A stretch of DNA of 64,000 bases from CAZWRN01 sp964446685 (lineage in GTDB: Bacteria > Patescibacteriota > Microgenomatia > Daviesbacterales > UBA10151): contig CAYUPO010000002.1 of the NCBI GenBank assembly GCA_964446685.1, positions 1-64,000 on the forward strand, in the 5' to 3' direction. Within the stretch, counting starts at the first letter, position 1; each line of letters begins with the position of its first letter. The position numbers and the translations under genes are program-made. Positions 18,101 through 25,709 of this stretch are shown here, piece by piece. The notes under the pieces are model-generated. The model was not told the DNA's origin. It saw only the letters and a program-made list of their open reading frames with translations, and searched no databases.

Positions 18101-19888
18101 AACTAAAGAATGCCAACCTTGTTTCTTTGCAGCTTCAATAGGATTTCGCATATGTACTAAATATGTCTGCATATATCCTTTTATCCATCTTGAACGCTGC
18201 CTGATCCAATTTCTAACATTTGAATTCGCTTCTTCTAAAGTTGTTGAATCAATAATTGCTGTTTTATAGCCATGAAGGAAAAGCCTTAAACCTAAATCAC
18301 AATCCTCTGTTACATTAAATGGATCCCACCCCTCCAAAGATCTTAATGTTTCAGTTTTAAAATGATTACTGGTTCCTCCTAAAGGAATTGTTGTCGCAAT
18401 TGACTGTAGCCCTGTTAGAGTCACATCAAACCACAATGAATATTCCGCAGTAAAAAGTCGGGTTAATAAGTTTTGATACGGATTGTGATAATTAAGTTTC
18501 GCCTGCAAACAGATTACATTTGAATCAATCGTTTGAAATGCCGCAAACGCTTTCTTCAACTGCAGTGGATCCGGAATATCTTCAGCATCATAGATAACTA
18601 AATACTCACCAGTTGCTTGAGTTAATCCATAATTACAAGCTTTTGGTTTTGTTTTAGGTTGTGAATCTGGAACTACTACTACTTTTACATAAGAAGGTAA
18701 TTTTAAATTCTTAGCTGCAAGTTGTGTTTCTTGATCATCCTCTTCCAGTAATAACATTACCTCTAGCTTCTTTTTTGGCCAATCCATTTTTGAAATTGAA
18801 TCTAAAAATATCGGCAGAACAGATGCTTCTTTATACAATGGACATAAAACAGTATAAATTGGTAAATCTTTATCTTTTATTTTTGATACTTCTGCAGTTG
18901 AAATAGTTATTTCTGGAGGGTTGTGTAAACTTTTATAAATTAGATAAAAATTAAATATAACGTCTACAAAATAAATAAATGACAGCACTGCTACCACCAT
19001 TTGCAATCCAAGTAAAAAATTCCAAATTAATATAGCAATCAAACTAACAGCCAAAAACCATAACCAAATTTTTTGATTAAAACTTAGTACTTTAATTGCA
19101 GATTTATCTGAATGTAATGTTGTATGGGTTACATATTTTTTCTTGTTGTAGGCGACTCCAGCGTCTTTCATTTGTCTTTTTAAAGAATGGAGTGGATATA
19201 CTTTTTGTGGTCTTAATTTATAAACTAGAGTTTGTGTACCGATTTCAAAGGAAGTTTTTAAGGTGTTTACTTTTGAAAGACCATTTTTTCTTGGGGCAAA
19301 TTCAATTTCAACTTCTCCAATTGAATGTCCAAGATCTGTAGCAGTGTGCAATAGAGGAACATCCAATGACCAGGCACTTATTTCTTTTTCATCAATTGCT
19401 TCAATGATCTCTCTTTTGAATAATTTTAATCCAGATTGGACATCACAATTAAAATCAAAAAGCAGTTTACCAAATAAATATTTAAAACTATCGCTGACAA
19501 ATTTTCTTAATTTTGTTCCACCGTATTTTTTCCGGCTTGCAACCACAACTCCATGCTCTCCAGCTTTTTCAAACATTTCAGGAATAGCTTCAGGTGGATA
19601 CTGTAAATCCCCATCAATCATTACTAACGTATCTGCAGTAGAATAACGAACCCCTTCAATAATTGAAAAAGCTTTTCCTTTTTTACCTTGTTTTGTGTAG
19701 ACCCGAACAGGGAAGTCTTTAGCCAGCTGATGGATCATATCAACGGTCGCATCAGTTGATTTATCATCAACAAAGATAATTTCATGCGTAATACCAGCTT
19801 GATTCAGCGAAGAATTAATTCTTCTGACCAAATCGTTAATATTTTCTGCTTCATTTTTTACCGGAACAATTACATCTAGGTATTTCAT
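15176..19888 (-). CDS. Four-module glycan assembly fusion: GT2, processive-type GT2, flippase, GT4
   Basis: A single 1570-aa reading frame. Residues 1 to about 230 are a dolichyl-phosphate-mannose-synthase-like GT2 (VDDKSTDATV; GDLQ at 93-96). Residues about 270-710 are a membrane GT2 of the cellulose/hyaluronan synthase type: DAED at 434-437, TEDCD at 527-531 and QRSRW at 564-568, flanked by membrane helices. Residues about 755-1165 are a polysaccharide flippase (Wzx/MATE-like) with about twelve helices. Residues about 1188-1560 are a GT4 with GGAEVYIHEL and the E-x7-E pair Glu1463/Glu1471. All key motifs are intact, so one polypeptide could start, extend and export a polymer and add a sugar. 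It heads the glycan operon. A frameshift-fused assembly error is possible but unlikely for three joins. Confidence 0.85.
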   Translation of the reverse strand: MKYLDVIVPVKNEAENINDLVRRINSSLNQAGITHEIIFVDDKSTDATVDMIHQLAKDFPVRVYTKQGKKGKAFSIIEGVRYSTADTLVMIDGDLQYPPEAIPEMFEKAGEHGVVVASRKKYGGTKLRKFVSDSFKYLFGKLLFDFNCDVQSGLKLFKREIIEAIDEKEISAWSLDVPLLHTATDLGHSIGEVEIEFAPRKNGLSKVNTLKTSFEIGTQTLVYKLRPQKVYPLHSLKRQMKDAGVAYNKKKYVTHTTLHSDKSAIKVLSFNQKIWLWFLAVSLIAILIWNFLLGLQMVVAVLSFIYFVDVIFNFYLIYKSLHNPPEITISTAEVSKIKDKDLPIYTVLCPLYKEASVLPIFLDSISKMDWPKKKLEVMLLLEEDDQETQLAAKNLKLPSYVKVVVVPDSQPKTKPKACNYGLTQATGEYLVIYDAEDIPDPLQLKKAFAAFQTIDSNVICLQAKLNYHNPYQNLLTRLFTAEYSLWFDVTLTGLQSIATTIPLGGTSNHFKTETLRSLEGWDPFNVTEDCDLGLRLFLHGYKTAIIDSTTLEEANSNVRNWIRQRSRWIKGYMQTYLVHMRNPIEAAKKQGWHSLVFQMVVGGKIAFIFINPFLWVMTILYFVLRPIVGPAIESLYPVYIFYMAGLSLVFGNFLFMYYYMIGVAKREQWSLVKYVLLVPFYWLLVSWAGFLALYQLIVKPHYWEKTIHGLHLEKVKDLIAEENIAPIAIESVEQREHVHFGSKFKNKIRNLIGDKKIVFAGSVFVLANATANFINFGFNAYLGRVLTVEDFGNLTLVSSLLFLSAIPINSLASSTTQKVAYLFGKHSQEASRGYLSHLWKRVLIGGGLLTVTWLLLTPYLPTFFNTNSIWLFLLFTPVWLISLSSAVYGGYLKGTLAFAVLAIIAIFEPLVKFLLAFIIIQSGRHDLVYLSILISTAMPLLLSFIYVFKQSSVKVEPSDAKFNTSFYFSAVLYGLANIAFLGLDIVLVKHFLNPVEAGQYALLSLAGKIVFFFGTLTGTLMLPLVAHSQGAKKDSEKIFIWLFSLTCIMTLCAAAPLLLFGNYLMPMLFGDKAYAILSYLPFYLLTMLMFSMSQTIVSYFQARENYFFVTVGFIVSICQIVLISLLHQNLLEVIMVMFGVSAINLILLTVLFIFRNSLWLVSKNLVDLIGIFKPLYKKSFKSSDNFDGQRILIFNWRDTKHVWAGGAEVYIHELAKRWVSQGHRVTIFCGNDSKNPRNEVIDGVQMVRRGGFYTVYFWAAVYYVLRFRGLFDVVIDSENGLPFFTPLFVRIPKYLLIHHIHQEVFRRQLLFPFSYIAMFLEAVIMPLVYKKSAVITVSESSKKEILKIKLGNENTIQVVNPGFTHKKLSKVNKTTYPSFLYLGRLQTYKNIDIAIKAFKTVSEKYPEARFTIAGFGESLKSLKNLVSSLELNEKVEFVGKVSDEEKIILMSSHWVFIQPSMLEGWGITVIEANAVGTPVIASNVNGLKDSVSDKFSGFLVNPRDTNGFSETMMLLISDTRMRNKMSKQSVSWAKKFDWDISADNFANIIQRNLSKKETQFIRKVVWGTVK

Positions 19889-20155
19889 ATATAAGTCTCA
19901 TAGTAAAATACTACTAAGTATAACTTTAAATCACAAAAAAACAGCCTTTTTTATGTGCTACATAGTTATCCTTTAATATATTACTACTGAAGCCTTAATA
20001 GTATCATAGAGGCAAAAAGAAATCTATCCCCTAAACTTATAGTATGTAAGAACAGTTTAAAGATTTAGTAAATATTTCAGACCAATAGGTTTATAGATCT
20101 TGACTATCGGCCTATATTGATTTACAATTCGCCACACAGGAAAAACTATAAGCAT
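19889..20155. other. Divergent intergenic region between glycan operon and sortase pair
   Basis: An AT-rich region of 267 bp that must hold the glycan operon promoter on the minus strand and the sortase-substrate promoter on the plus strand. On the minus side only a TACTAT box about 11 nt before the ATG at 19888 is visible, without a convincing -35. I see no operator-like palindrome or RNA gene. Confidence 0.5.
20100..20128 (+). promoter_or_regulatory. Sigma70 promoter of the sortase-substrate gene
   Basis: TTGACT (20100-20105), a 17-nt spacer and TACAAT (20123-20128), the best -35/-10 match in the window. The ATG at 20156 lies 27 nt beyond the -10. This mRNA would therefore have a leader of about 20 nt containing AGGA, unlike the leaderless genes. 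Confidence 0.65.
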
Positions 20156-20776
20156 ATGAGACACTTTTTTTTAAGTTTACTAATAACGATAACCATTTAC
20201 TTAATCTCAACGACACCTGCTTCGGCAGAATATCAATTACCAGCCTTTGATTCCTGCCATAACCCAGTAGGCACGGTCAAAGAAAACTACCTTACCGGAC
20301 TTCATGCAATAGTCGGAGTTACCGGATTACAAAGCGGTTCTGATAAAGTTTTTTCAAATAGCAACAACAATTTTACTCAGTGCTATTGCCCACCAAATGG
20401 AAATACTGGTGTAAAAACTAACTGGCTGGCAGCACGTGTTATCAGCAAAGAAGACCAAAACGTTTTGATGACTCAAGGATGGGTTTATATCGCCAACGGA
20501 GCTGACTGGGGACTCACCAATCAACCGTACCTGGCCAAGAATATTGAGTTTAGCTGTGGCGGTAATGGTGGTGACAATGGAGGAGGTGGAGGTACTGATA
20601 GCGGAAGTGGTGGTAGTCAGTCATCAAGCAATGGCGCCGGAGGAGGAGAGGTTTTAGGTATATCAACTTTAGCAGCTACCAGTAGTAATTTCACTAAATA
20701 TCAGGTGTTACTAACTTTCATAATTGCTTTATCTCTTATTGTGTATGGCTACAAAATCCAAAAAAACTCACACTAA
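20156..20776 (+). CDS. Secreted Gly/Ser-rich surface protein with sortase-type C-terminus
   Basis: 206 aa from the ATG at 20156; the frame is open from a TTG at 20117, but that lies inside the promoter. It has a signal peptide (MRHFFLSLL to TPASA, about 1-24), an unrecognised extracellular domain with five Cys (about 25-135), a Gly/Ser-rich spacer (about 136-160), then EVLGISTLAATSS, a membrane helix and a short charged tail. That order is a cell-wall sorting signal: LAAT resembles the LAxTG motif of class E sortases, here with Ser where Gly is expected. The sortase gene overlaps its 3' end. Function beyond being displayed on the surface is unknown. Confidence 0.7.
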   Translation: MRHFFLSLLITITIYLISTTPASAEYQLPAFDSCHNPVGTVKENYLTGLHAIVGVTGLQSGSDKVFSNSNNNFTQCYCPPNGNTGVKTNWLAARVISKEDQNVLMTQGWVYIANGADWGLTNQPYLAKNIEFSCGGNGGDNGGGGGTDSGSGGSQSSSNGAGGGEVLGISTLAATSSNFTKYQVLLTFIIALSLIVYGYKIQKNSH

Positions 20777-21341
20777 TCAAATCTATCCTGTCGCTCAGCT
20801 TTTTAAACCTTTATTCAATTGGCAGAAAATTTTTGGACAGACTCTGATGGGTCTGGGAGCTTTCATATTAGTTGGTACTATCTTTCTCACTCAGATGGCC
20901 TATCTGGCTCCAGATAAAGAAATGGTGGTATTGAGTAAAGAAACAACTAACACCTCCTACCCCACCTCACTTCAGTTTTTAAATAATAATTACGAAATAG
21001 AAAAAGGCACTTTCAAATATGGTTTATGGCCTCTTTCAGATTCCCAACCTGTCTATCTTGAATCATCTGGTACACCCGGGCAAATTGGAAATATTATTAT
21101 CTATGGCCATAATACTGCAAAAGTTTTCGGTAATTTAGATGCCTTACAGCAGGGGAGTGAGGTCACACTTAATACAAATTCCAGTGAAATATTTATTTAC
21201 AAAATTGATTCAATAAAAAAAGTTTTCCCGCAGGATGTCGAAATTTTACAGCAGGGGAGTGAAGAGAGGATTACTCTATTTACCTGCACCGGCCTGTTTG
21301 ATTCAATGCGCTTAGTTGTCTCAGGAATCAGAATTCATTAA
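20745..21341 (+). CDS. Sortase (transpeptidase) paired with upstream substrate
   Basis: 198 aa from the ATG at 20745 (MATKSKK); the frame is open from 20724. It has a basic N-terminus, one membrane helix (about 25-50) and a sortase beta-barrel. The catalytic His is in NIIIYGHN, the Cys in TLFTCTG, and the Arg in SMRLVVSG, all in the expected order and spacing. It should cleave the sorting signal of the overlapping upstream gene (32-nt overlap) and link the protein to an envelope acceptor. The tight overlap argues for a dedicated enzyme-substrate pair. A second, distinct sortase is encoded at 32500-33141. Confidence 0.85.
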   Translation: MATKSKKTHTNQIYPVAQLFKPLFNWQKIFGQTLMGLGAFILVGTIFLTQMAYLAPDKEMVVLSKETTNTSYPTSLQFLNNNYEIEKGTFKYGLWPLSDSQPVYLESSGTPGQIGNIIIYGHNTAKVFGNLDALQQGSEVTLNTNSSEIFIYKIDSIKKVFPQDVEILQQGSEERITLFTCTGLFDSMRLVVSGIRIH

Positions 21342-21344
21342 CAA

Positions 21345-21367
21345 GAGGGGAGTGATAACCACTCCTC
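21345..21367 (+). terminator. Hairpin after the sortase gene, weak terminator candidate
   Basis: GAGGGGAGTG and CACTCCTC pair, with a one-base bulge, immediately after the sortase stop. No clear T-run follows, so intrinsic termination is doubtful. Confidence 0.3.
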
Positions 21368-21467
21368 CACTACCCTATTTATTTCTAACTACTGAATAAT
21401 TTTTCTTTCTTAGGATTTGTATATTTGATATTGGATATTTGGCATTTGATATTTTTCTTGCGGGGGA

Positions 21468-22349
21468 CTACTTCTTCTCTTCCAGCACTTCAATTACTGC
21501 AGATAAATCATCATTACCCATTCCCAAATCCATTCCCTGTTTATAGAGCTTTTCTGCTACTTTTAATTGAGGTAACTTATTTTTGTCCTCCAACTCTAAC
21601 TGCGCCAATTTTAAATCTTTCCTTATATTTGCAACAGAAAAAGTTACGGCGTGCTTACCACTGATCATATTTGGCATTTTATTACGCATATTAGGGGAGA
21701 GTCCAAACACGTTTTGAAGTGCTTCTGCCATTTTTTTCCGCGAGATCTTCATCTCATCTGCCAGCAAAAATCCCTCAGCCAAAGCCGTAATAGTTTCACC
21801 AACAATCAGATTATTTATCAGCTTCACTCCCTGACCCATTCCGATTTTACCGACATATTGCAAATCAGTTCCCATAGCTTCAAGTACGGGTTTAACTTTT
21901 TCAAAGATAGATTCTTTTGCCCCAATAAATATAGTTAAACTCCCTTTTTCAGCACCAGTTGTTCCACCTGTCACAGGAGCATCTACGAATTCAATTTTCA
22001 TCTCCCGCAAATCATCGGCAATTCTACAAGCCGCTGTCGGACCAATAGTACTCATATCTACTACAATCAGTTCCTCTCTATCGGCTAAAGCAACCCCATT
22101 TTTTCCAAGCAACACTTCCCGAACATCTTTTGGCCCCGTCACACAAGTTATCACCACATCGCAAGTTTCACCAAGCTCCATCGGAGTTTTTGCAACAGTC
22201 GCCCCTAACTTCTGCAGTTCTTTTGTTTTTGCTTCAGACCGATTATAAACAGACAGAGAAAATCCTTTTTTAAGGATATTTTTTGCCATCGGCCCACCCA
22301 TCAATCCCAAACCAATGAATCCAATTTTAAGTTTTTTATCAGATATCAA
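21468..22349 (-). CDS. 3-hydroxyisobutyrate dehydrogenase-family oxidoreductase
   Basis: 293 aa, the usual length for beta-hydroxyacid dehydrogenases (MmsB/GarR/GlxR). The NAD(P) site is GFIGLGLMGGPMA (about 10-22). The substrate-binding DAPVTGGTTGAEKGSL segment (about 119-134) and the catalytic lysine in GVKLINN (about 170) are all present. It reduces or oxidises small beta-hydroxy acids such as tartronate semialdehyde or 3-hydroxyisobutyrate; the substrate cannot be told from sequence. It overlaps the stop of the small upstream ORF, forming a three-gene unit with 22346-22922. Confidence 0.87.
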   Translation of the reverse strand: MISDKKLKIGFIGLGLMGGPMAKNILKKGFSLSVYNRSEAKTKELQKLGATVAKTPMELGETCDVVITCVTGPKDVREVLLGKNGVALADREELIVVDMSTIGPTAACRIADDLREMKIEFVDAPVTGGTTGAEKGSLTIFIGAKESIFEKVKPVLEAMGTDLQYVGKIGMGQGVKLINNLIVGETITALAEGFLLADEMKISRKKMAEALQNVFGLSPNMRNKMPNMISGKHAVTFSVANIRKDLKLAQLELEDKNKLPQLKVAEKLYKQGMDLGMGNDDLSAVIEVLEEKK

Positions 22350-22555
22350 TTTAATCCTTCCATAAACATAAGCCGAAAAGCTACTACATCCGCAAAATTG
22401 TTAAAAACTGCTCTATTAAGTTCATAACTAGAAACAGGTGAATGTCTTATAATTCTATTATCCCTTAAATGATTAAAAGTTAAAACGCCATTTACGTCAA
22501 TACATACCTTATTATCATTTAGAATAAGCTTGTGACTTTCTTTAAAATTACTCAT
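22346..22555 (-). CDS. Small hypothetical protein
   Basis: 69 aa with no recognised domain. Support for being real comes from context: its ATG overlaps the 3' end of the upstream gene by 8 nt and its stop overlaps the start of the dehydrogenase gene by 4 nt. The protein is soluble, with no signal peptide or membrane helix. Function unknown. Confidence 0.5.
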   Translation of the reverse strand: MSNFKESHKLILNDNKVCIDVNGVLTFNHLRDNRIIRHSPVSSYELNRAVFNNFADVVAFRLMFMEGLN

Positions 22556-22922
22556 TTGCAGATAAATCCCTGATACTAAAACTAGGGTTCCTTTTCTTTA
22601 GTCTTTGTACTGTAATATCCCGCGCTTTCTGAGTCAAGGGGAGTCCTAGTGATGTTGAATGATAGCCAAATCTGATTACTTTGCCTTCCACAAATATCTC
22701 ACCACCATCCACTTCATTTTTATTCCCTGTTTTCCAGTCATAAATCCTATCCAAAACCTTATGCATTTCTGCCAACTGAATATGCAAGGTCGTTAAATCA
22801 TTTGGCTGTGTAATATAAATTTCATTCCCCACCCGAATAAATTTGGATTGAAACTGTTCGCCCCCTGTAAATACTGATAAATCTAATAACATAGTAACTT
22901 TTCCTAACACATCCATTGTCAT
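22548..22922 (-). CDS. Hypothetical protein
   Basis: About 122-124 aa with no recognised family. Two ATG codons are possible. The one at 22922 is part of the GTCAT opening of the adjacent palindromic repeat, while the one at 22916 (MDVLGK) lies just inside and is at least as likely. It is first in a tightly overlapped trio ending with the hydroxyacid dehydrogenase. No membrane segment. Function unknown. Confidence 0.5.
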   Translation of the reverse strand: MTMDVLGKVTMLLDLSVFTGGEQFQSKFIRVGNEIYITQPNDLTTLHIQLAEMHKVLDRIYDWKTGNKNEVDGGEIFVEGKVIRFGYHSTSLGLPLTQKARDITVQRLKKRNPSFSIRDLSANE

Positions 22923-22997
22923 TCTAGAGGAGCGTTAGCGACGATAGAATCTAACCCTAACCTAGTTAAGATGCTATCGCTTCACTCCAGCATGACA
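22918..22997. repeat. Palindromic repeat, GTCATTCT...ATAGAATCT type
   Basis: Left arm 22918-22951 opens GTCATTCT and closes ATAGAATCT. The right arm 22970-22997 is its imperfect inverse, ending CCAGCATGACAC. The arms can form a long stem. The same sequence type recurs at 23038 and 23379. Confidence 0.8.
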
Positions 22998-23037
22998 CAT
23001 TAATATAACCACTTTTTATTTTATTCAGAATAACCCT

Positions 23038-23073
23038 GTCATTCTGGAGGGAGCAACGCGACCGATAGAATCT
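23038..23073. repeat. Direct repeat at 3' border of GIY-YIG gene
   Basis: A 36-nt copy opening GTCATTCTGG and closing GATAGAATCT, nearly identical to and in the same orientation as the copy at 23379-23414. The stop codon of the GIY-YIG gene lies inside it. Confidence 0.8.
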
Positions 23074-23359
23074 AACCAATGCTATCATACAAATCCATGA
23101 ATTGTGAGTTGTCTTTATTAATCAAATCAAGCTTCTTTCTCCGAACCAAGTTCTTAATAGCTTTCTCTCTTAAAATAGCCGATTCAATATCATAAAAGAT
23201 CTCATAATAAACCAGTTTATTCACATTATATTTATTGGTAAACCCATCTGCTAATTTATTCCGGTGTTCAAATATTCTTCTAACTAAATCATTCGTAACA
23301 CCAGTATATAAAACCGTATTTGTAAAATTAGTCAGAATATAAACATAAAATTGCTGCAT
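23072..23359 (-). CDS. Single-domain GIY-YIG nuclease, repeat-bracketed
   Basis: 95 aa consisting only of a GIY-YIG domain of the UvrC/URI type. FYVYILTN supplies the first motif strand, LYTGVTNDLVRRIFEH the second motif and catalytic Arg, and the Glu in a YYEIFYDIESAILREKAIKN context completes the site. Such small proteins are thought to nick DNA, but roles for the stand-alone form are poorly known. Near-identical direct repeats lie 19 nt before the start and across the stop; the last codons (D-S-I-G-stop) appear to derive from repeat sequence. This looks like a mobile cassette. A paralogue with the same arrangement is at 60123-60407. Confidence 0.85.
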   Translation of the reverse strand: MQQFYVYILTNFTNTVLYTGVTNDLVRRIFEHRNKLADGFTNKYNVNKLVYYEIFYDIESAILREKAIKNLVRRKKLDLINKDNSQFMDLYDSIG

Positions 23360-23378
23360 ATTTTTCTAAACAAACTTC

Positions 23379-23457
23379 GTCATTCTGGAAGGAGCAACGC
23401 GACTGATAGAATCTTACCCAAACAAGTTTAGATGCTATCGCTTCGCTCCAGCATGAC
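23379..23457. repeat. Palindromic repeat upstream of GIY-YIG gene
   Basis: Left arm 23379-23414 matches 23038-23073 in the same orientation. The right arm 23431-23457 is the inverse, with GATGCTATCGC and CCAGCATGAC. It ends 3 nt from the tgt stop codon. Confidence 0.8.
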
Positions 23458-23460
23458 AAA

Positions 23461-24912
23461 CTAACCCAACCACTTTTTCTTCAACTTCTCAAACTGATCA
23501 TCAATTATCGACTCCCTGATCCTATCCACCAACCCTACCATAAAATGTATATTATGAATACTTGCCAGCCTAAAATAGAGTAACTCACTGGCAACAAACA
23601 GATGTCTTAGATAACTTCTGGAAAAATTTTGACAGGTATAGCATTTACATCCGGGGTCTATTGGCCTCAGATCTTTAATATATTCTGCTCTTTGCAAAGA
23701 TATCACAAACTTATTCTCTCTTTTGCCACCGTTTTCCGGTGAAATATAAAGGGATCCATTACGAGCTCGTCTGGTAGGGGAGACACAGTCAAACATATCT
23801 GCCCCTCGCTCAATACATTCAAAAAAATCTACAACTTCACCAATTCCCAAAGCATGACGGGGGAGATCTTCCGGCAAAAGGGGAGTGACCCAGCCAATTG
23901 TTTCATAAATAGATTTTGTAGCAGTCCAATCTGTCTCCAAGCCACCCCAATATTCACTGGTACCCATCGAGCCTCCAATAGATACCCCATCAAAACCTTG
24001 CTCAGCTATCCACCGAGCTTCGCCTTCACGAATCTGCTGGTCATAAACACCTTGTAAAATTCCAAATAGTTGGGCTCCGGGGTTAGTACCAGTTTTTAGG
24101 TTAGTCTGGAAAAATTTTTTTGAACGGGTTTCCCAGTCATGAGTTCTTTCAAGAGATTCTTTAACATAGGCAGGGGAATGGAGAGGGGAGAGAAGTTCAT
24201 CCAGAACTAAGACAATATCAGAACCAATTTCAAGCTGTACCCCAACCGACTTCTCAGGGGTGAGTAAATGCTGACTGCCGTCGAGATGGCTCTTAAACAT
24301 AATACCATCAGACTGTATCACGCTAAGTAATGTTTTCACTCTACCCTTTTCCACATTCTTTTCACGCCCCTTTTCACGGTTATCCACATTTATATTACTA
24401 TAAGTTTTACTAACTGTATCATCCCTATAGTATTTTTTAGCACTCTCCTCCCCTCCCCGCTCATCACTTCCCTCTTGGTTCTTTAAACCTGTCATTCTGG
24501 CTTGTCCAGAATCTACCTTTTGTTTATTCCTCCCTTGAATCTTATTTCTTGAATCCTGACTCCCCTCTTCTGCTTTCCTAGGAACCTTTCTCACCCCATG
24601 TTCAATCATTGCCCCAAGAGAAAAAGCCTGAAACCCCCCGGAGTCGGTCAGTATCGGACCATTCCATCCTGACCACTTCTGCAGTCCCCCCATTTCAGAG
24701 ATTAGCTTGCTGCCAGGCCTTAAATTAAGATGATAAGTGTTCCCCAAAATAATCTGAGCTCCAGCATCTTTAAGGTCATCAGGTGATAAGGCTTTGACTG
24801 TTCCCTGAGTACCAACCGGCATATAAACCGGCGTTTTCACTTCCCCATGAGCTGTTTTAAGCACACCAGCCCGCATTAAACCTTTTTTAGCAACAATTTT
24901 GAAATTCGACAT
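23461..24912 (-). CDS. tgt: Queuine/preQ1 tRNA-ribosyltransferase with internal insertion
   Basis: Exchanges guanine 34 of certain tRNAs for a queuosine precursor. Core motifs are intact: TDSGGF with Asp90, MFDCVSPTRRARNG with nucleophile Asp375, and the zinc ligands Cys422, Cys424, Cys427 and His453. At 483 aa it is about 100 residues longer than usual. Residues about 104-198, between SLGAMIEHG and SDGIMFKSHLDGS, form a charged low-complexity insertion absent from the family. Within it VDSGQARMTG (133-142) is the translation of the palindromic repeat found elsewhere in the window. The frame is preserved. Start chosen at the only ATG giving the conserved N-terminus. Confidence 0.92.
   Translation of the reverse strand: MSNFKIVAKKGLMRAGVLKTAHGEVKTPVYMPVGTQGTVKALSPDDLKDAGAQIILGNTYHLNLRPGSKLISEMGGLQKWSGWNGPILTDSGGFQAFSLGAMIEHGVRKVPRKAEEGSQDSRNKIQGRNKQKVDSGQARMTGLKNQEGSDERGGEESAKKYYRDDTVSKTYSNINVDNREKGREKNVEKGRVKTLLSVIQSDGIMFKSHLDGSQHLLTPEKSVGVQLEIGSDIVLVLDELLSPLHSPAYVKESLERTHDWETRSKKFFQTNLKTGTNPGAQLFGILQGVYDQQIREGEARWIAEQGFDGVSIGGSMGTSEYWGGLETDWTATKSIYETIGWVTPLLPEDLPRHALGIGEVVDFFECIERGADMFDCVSPTRRARNGSLYISPENGGKRENKFVISLQRAEYIKDLRPIDPGCKCYTCQNFSRSYLRHLFVASELLYFRLASIHNIHFMVGLVDRIRESIIDDQFEKLKKKWLG
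24490..24516. repeat. Palindromic repeat inside the tgt coding sequence
   Basis: The segment opening GTCATTCTGGC and closing CCAGAATCT matches intergenic copies such as 30019-30045. It lies in frame within the extra segment of tgt and encodes VDSGQARMTG. Confidence 0.8.
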
Positions 24913-25040
24913 AACTTGGGTATTTTACCGGATATCCGCCTTTTTTACGAGCTTAAGAAAAACAGAGATGTTTGTAGTTGAAATAGGACAAATTCAATAT
25001 AGAAAGAACTTAAAATTTAATCTTGAAGAAGTATAAAAGA

Positions 25041-25709
25041 TTAATGACCTGAAAGTACTCTAACTGATTTATCCCCTAACATAAATCTTAAAAATGGATT
25101 ATTTAATCTATCTTGTGTTGGATGAAACTTTTTTAAAATATCTAAACTATTTGTACCCATATTTATGGCAGTTGATTCTTCATTTCCTAAAAAGGTCTTA
25201 TACTCTTGTTTGCAACTTTCAATATCCAGTCGCAAATTCTTACTTATTCCTTGATAACAATCTTTTAAAAAATCATCTTTTAATTGTTCATTCTTTAATA
25301 ACGCAGCATTAGATTGTTTAACGACAATTTCATAATAAGTAACTAATAAGCCCTGCAACTCAGGATCAAGCTGAACGATATATTTGATACTTTCGGTATT
25401 ATTCCAAAAATTGTCAGAATAGTAGTTTGTATAATCAAAATAGTTAGGCATTGAATTCGTCTTTCTCTTCTCTTCCACTTTATCAAGTACATTTTTTGAT
25501 GTTATTGCGTGACCAACTAGTTCATTCTCAAGTGATTCGAATATTTTTTGTCTTTGAATAACCTCTTGAATTTGAAAATTTATTAAATTAAGAAAAATAG
25601 TGAATAATGCACCAAATACAATTCCACCCACAAAATTATCAAATTTACTTTTATTTGAAAATCTTATCAGCTTAACGGGGATATTAAGAAATATTCTTGC
25701 TAGTTTCAT
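25041..25709 (-). CDS. Hypothetical membrane-anchored protein
   Basis: 222 aa with one membrane helix near the N-terminus (about 25-48, FDNFVGGIVFGALFTIFLNLINF) and a helical, mostly soluble remainder. No family recognised. Its ATG overlaps the stop of the upstream phosphomannomutase gene (TAATG), so it is translationally coupled, yet I see no functional link. Its base composition is lower in G+C than that of the preceding gene. Confidence 0.6.
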   Translation of the reverse strand: MKLARIFLNIPVKLIRFSNKSKFDNFVGGIVFGALFTIFLNLINFQIQEVIQRQKIFESLENELVGHAITSKNVLDKVEEKRKTNSMPNYFDYTNYYSDNFWNNTESIKYIVQLDPELQGLLVTYYEIVVKQSNAALLKNEQLKDDFLKDCYQGISKNLRLDIESCKQEYKTFLGNEESTAINMGTNSLDILKKFHPTQDRLNNPFLRFMLGDKSVRVLSGH

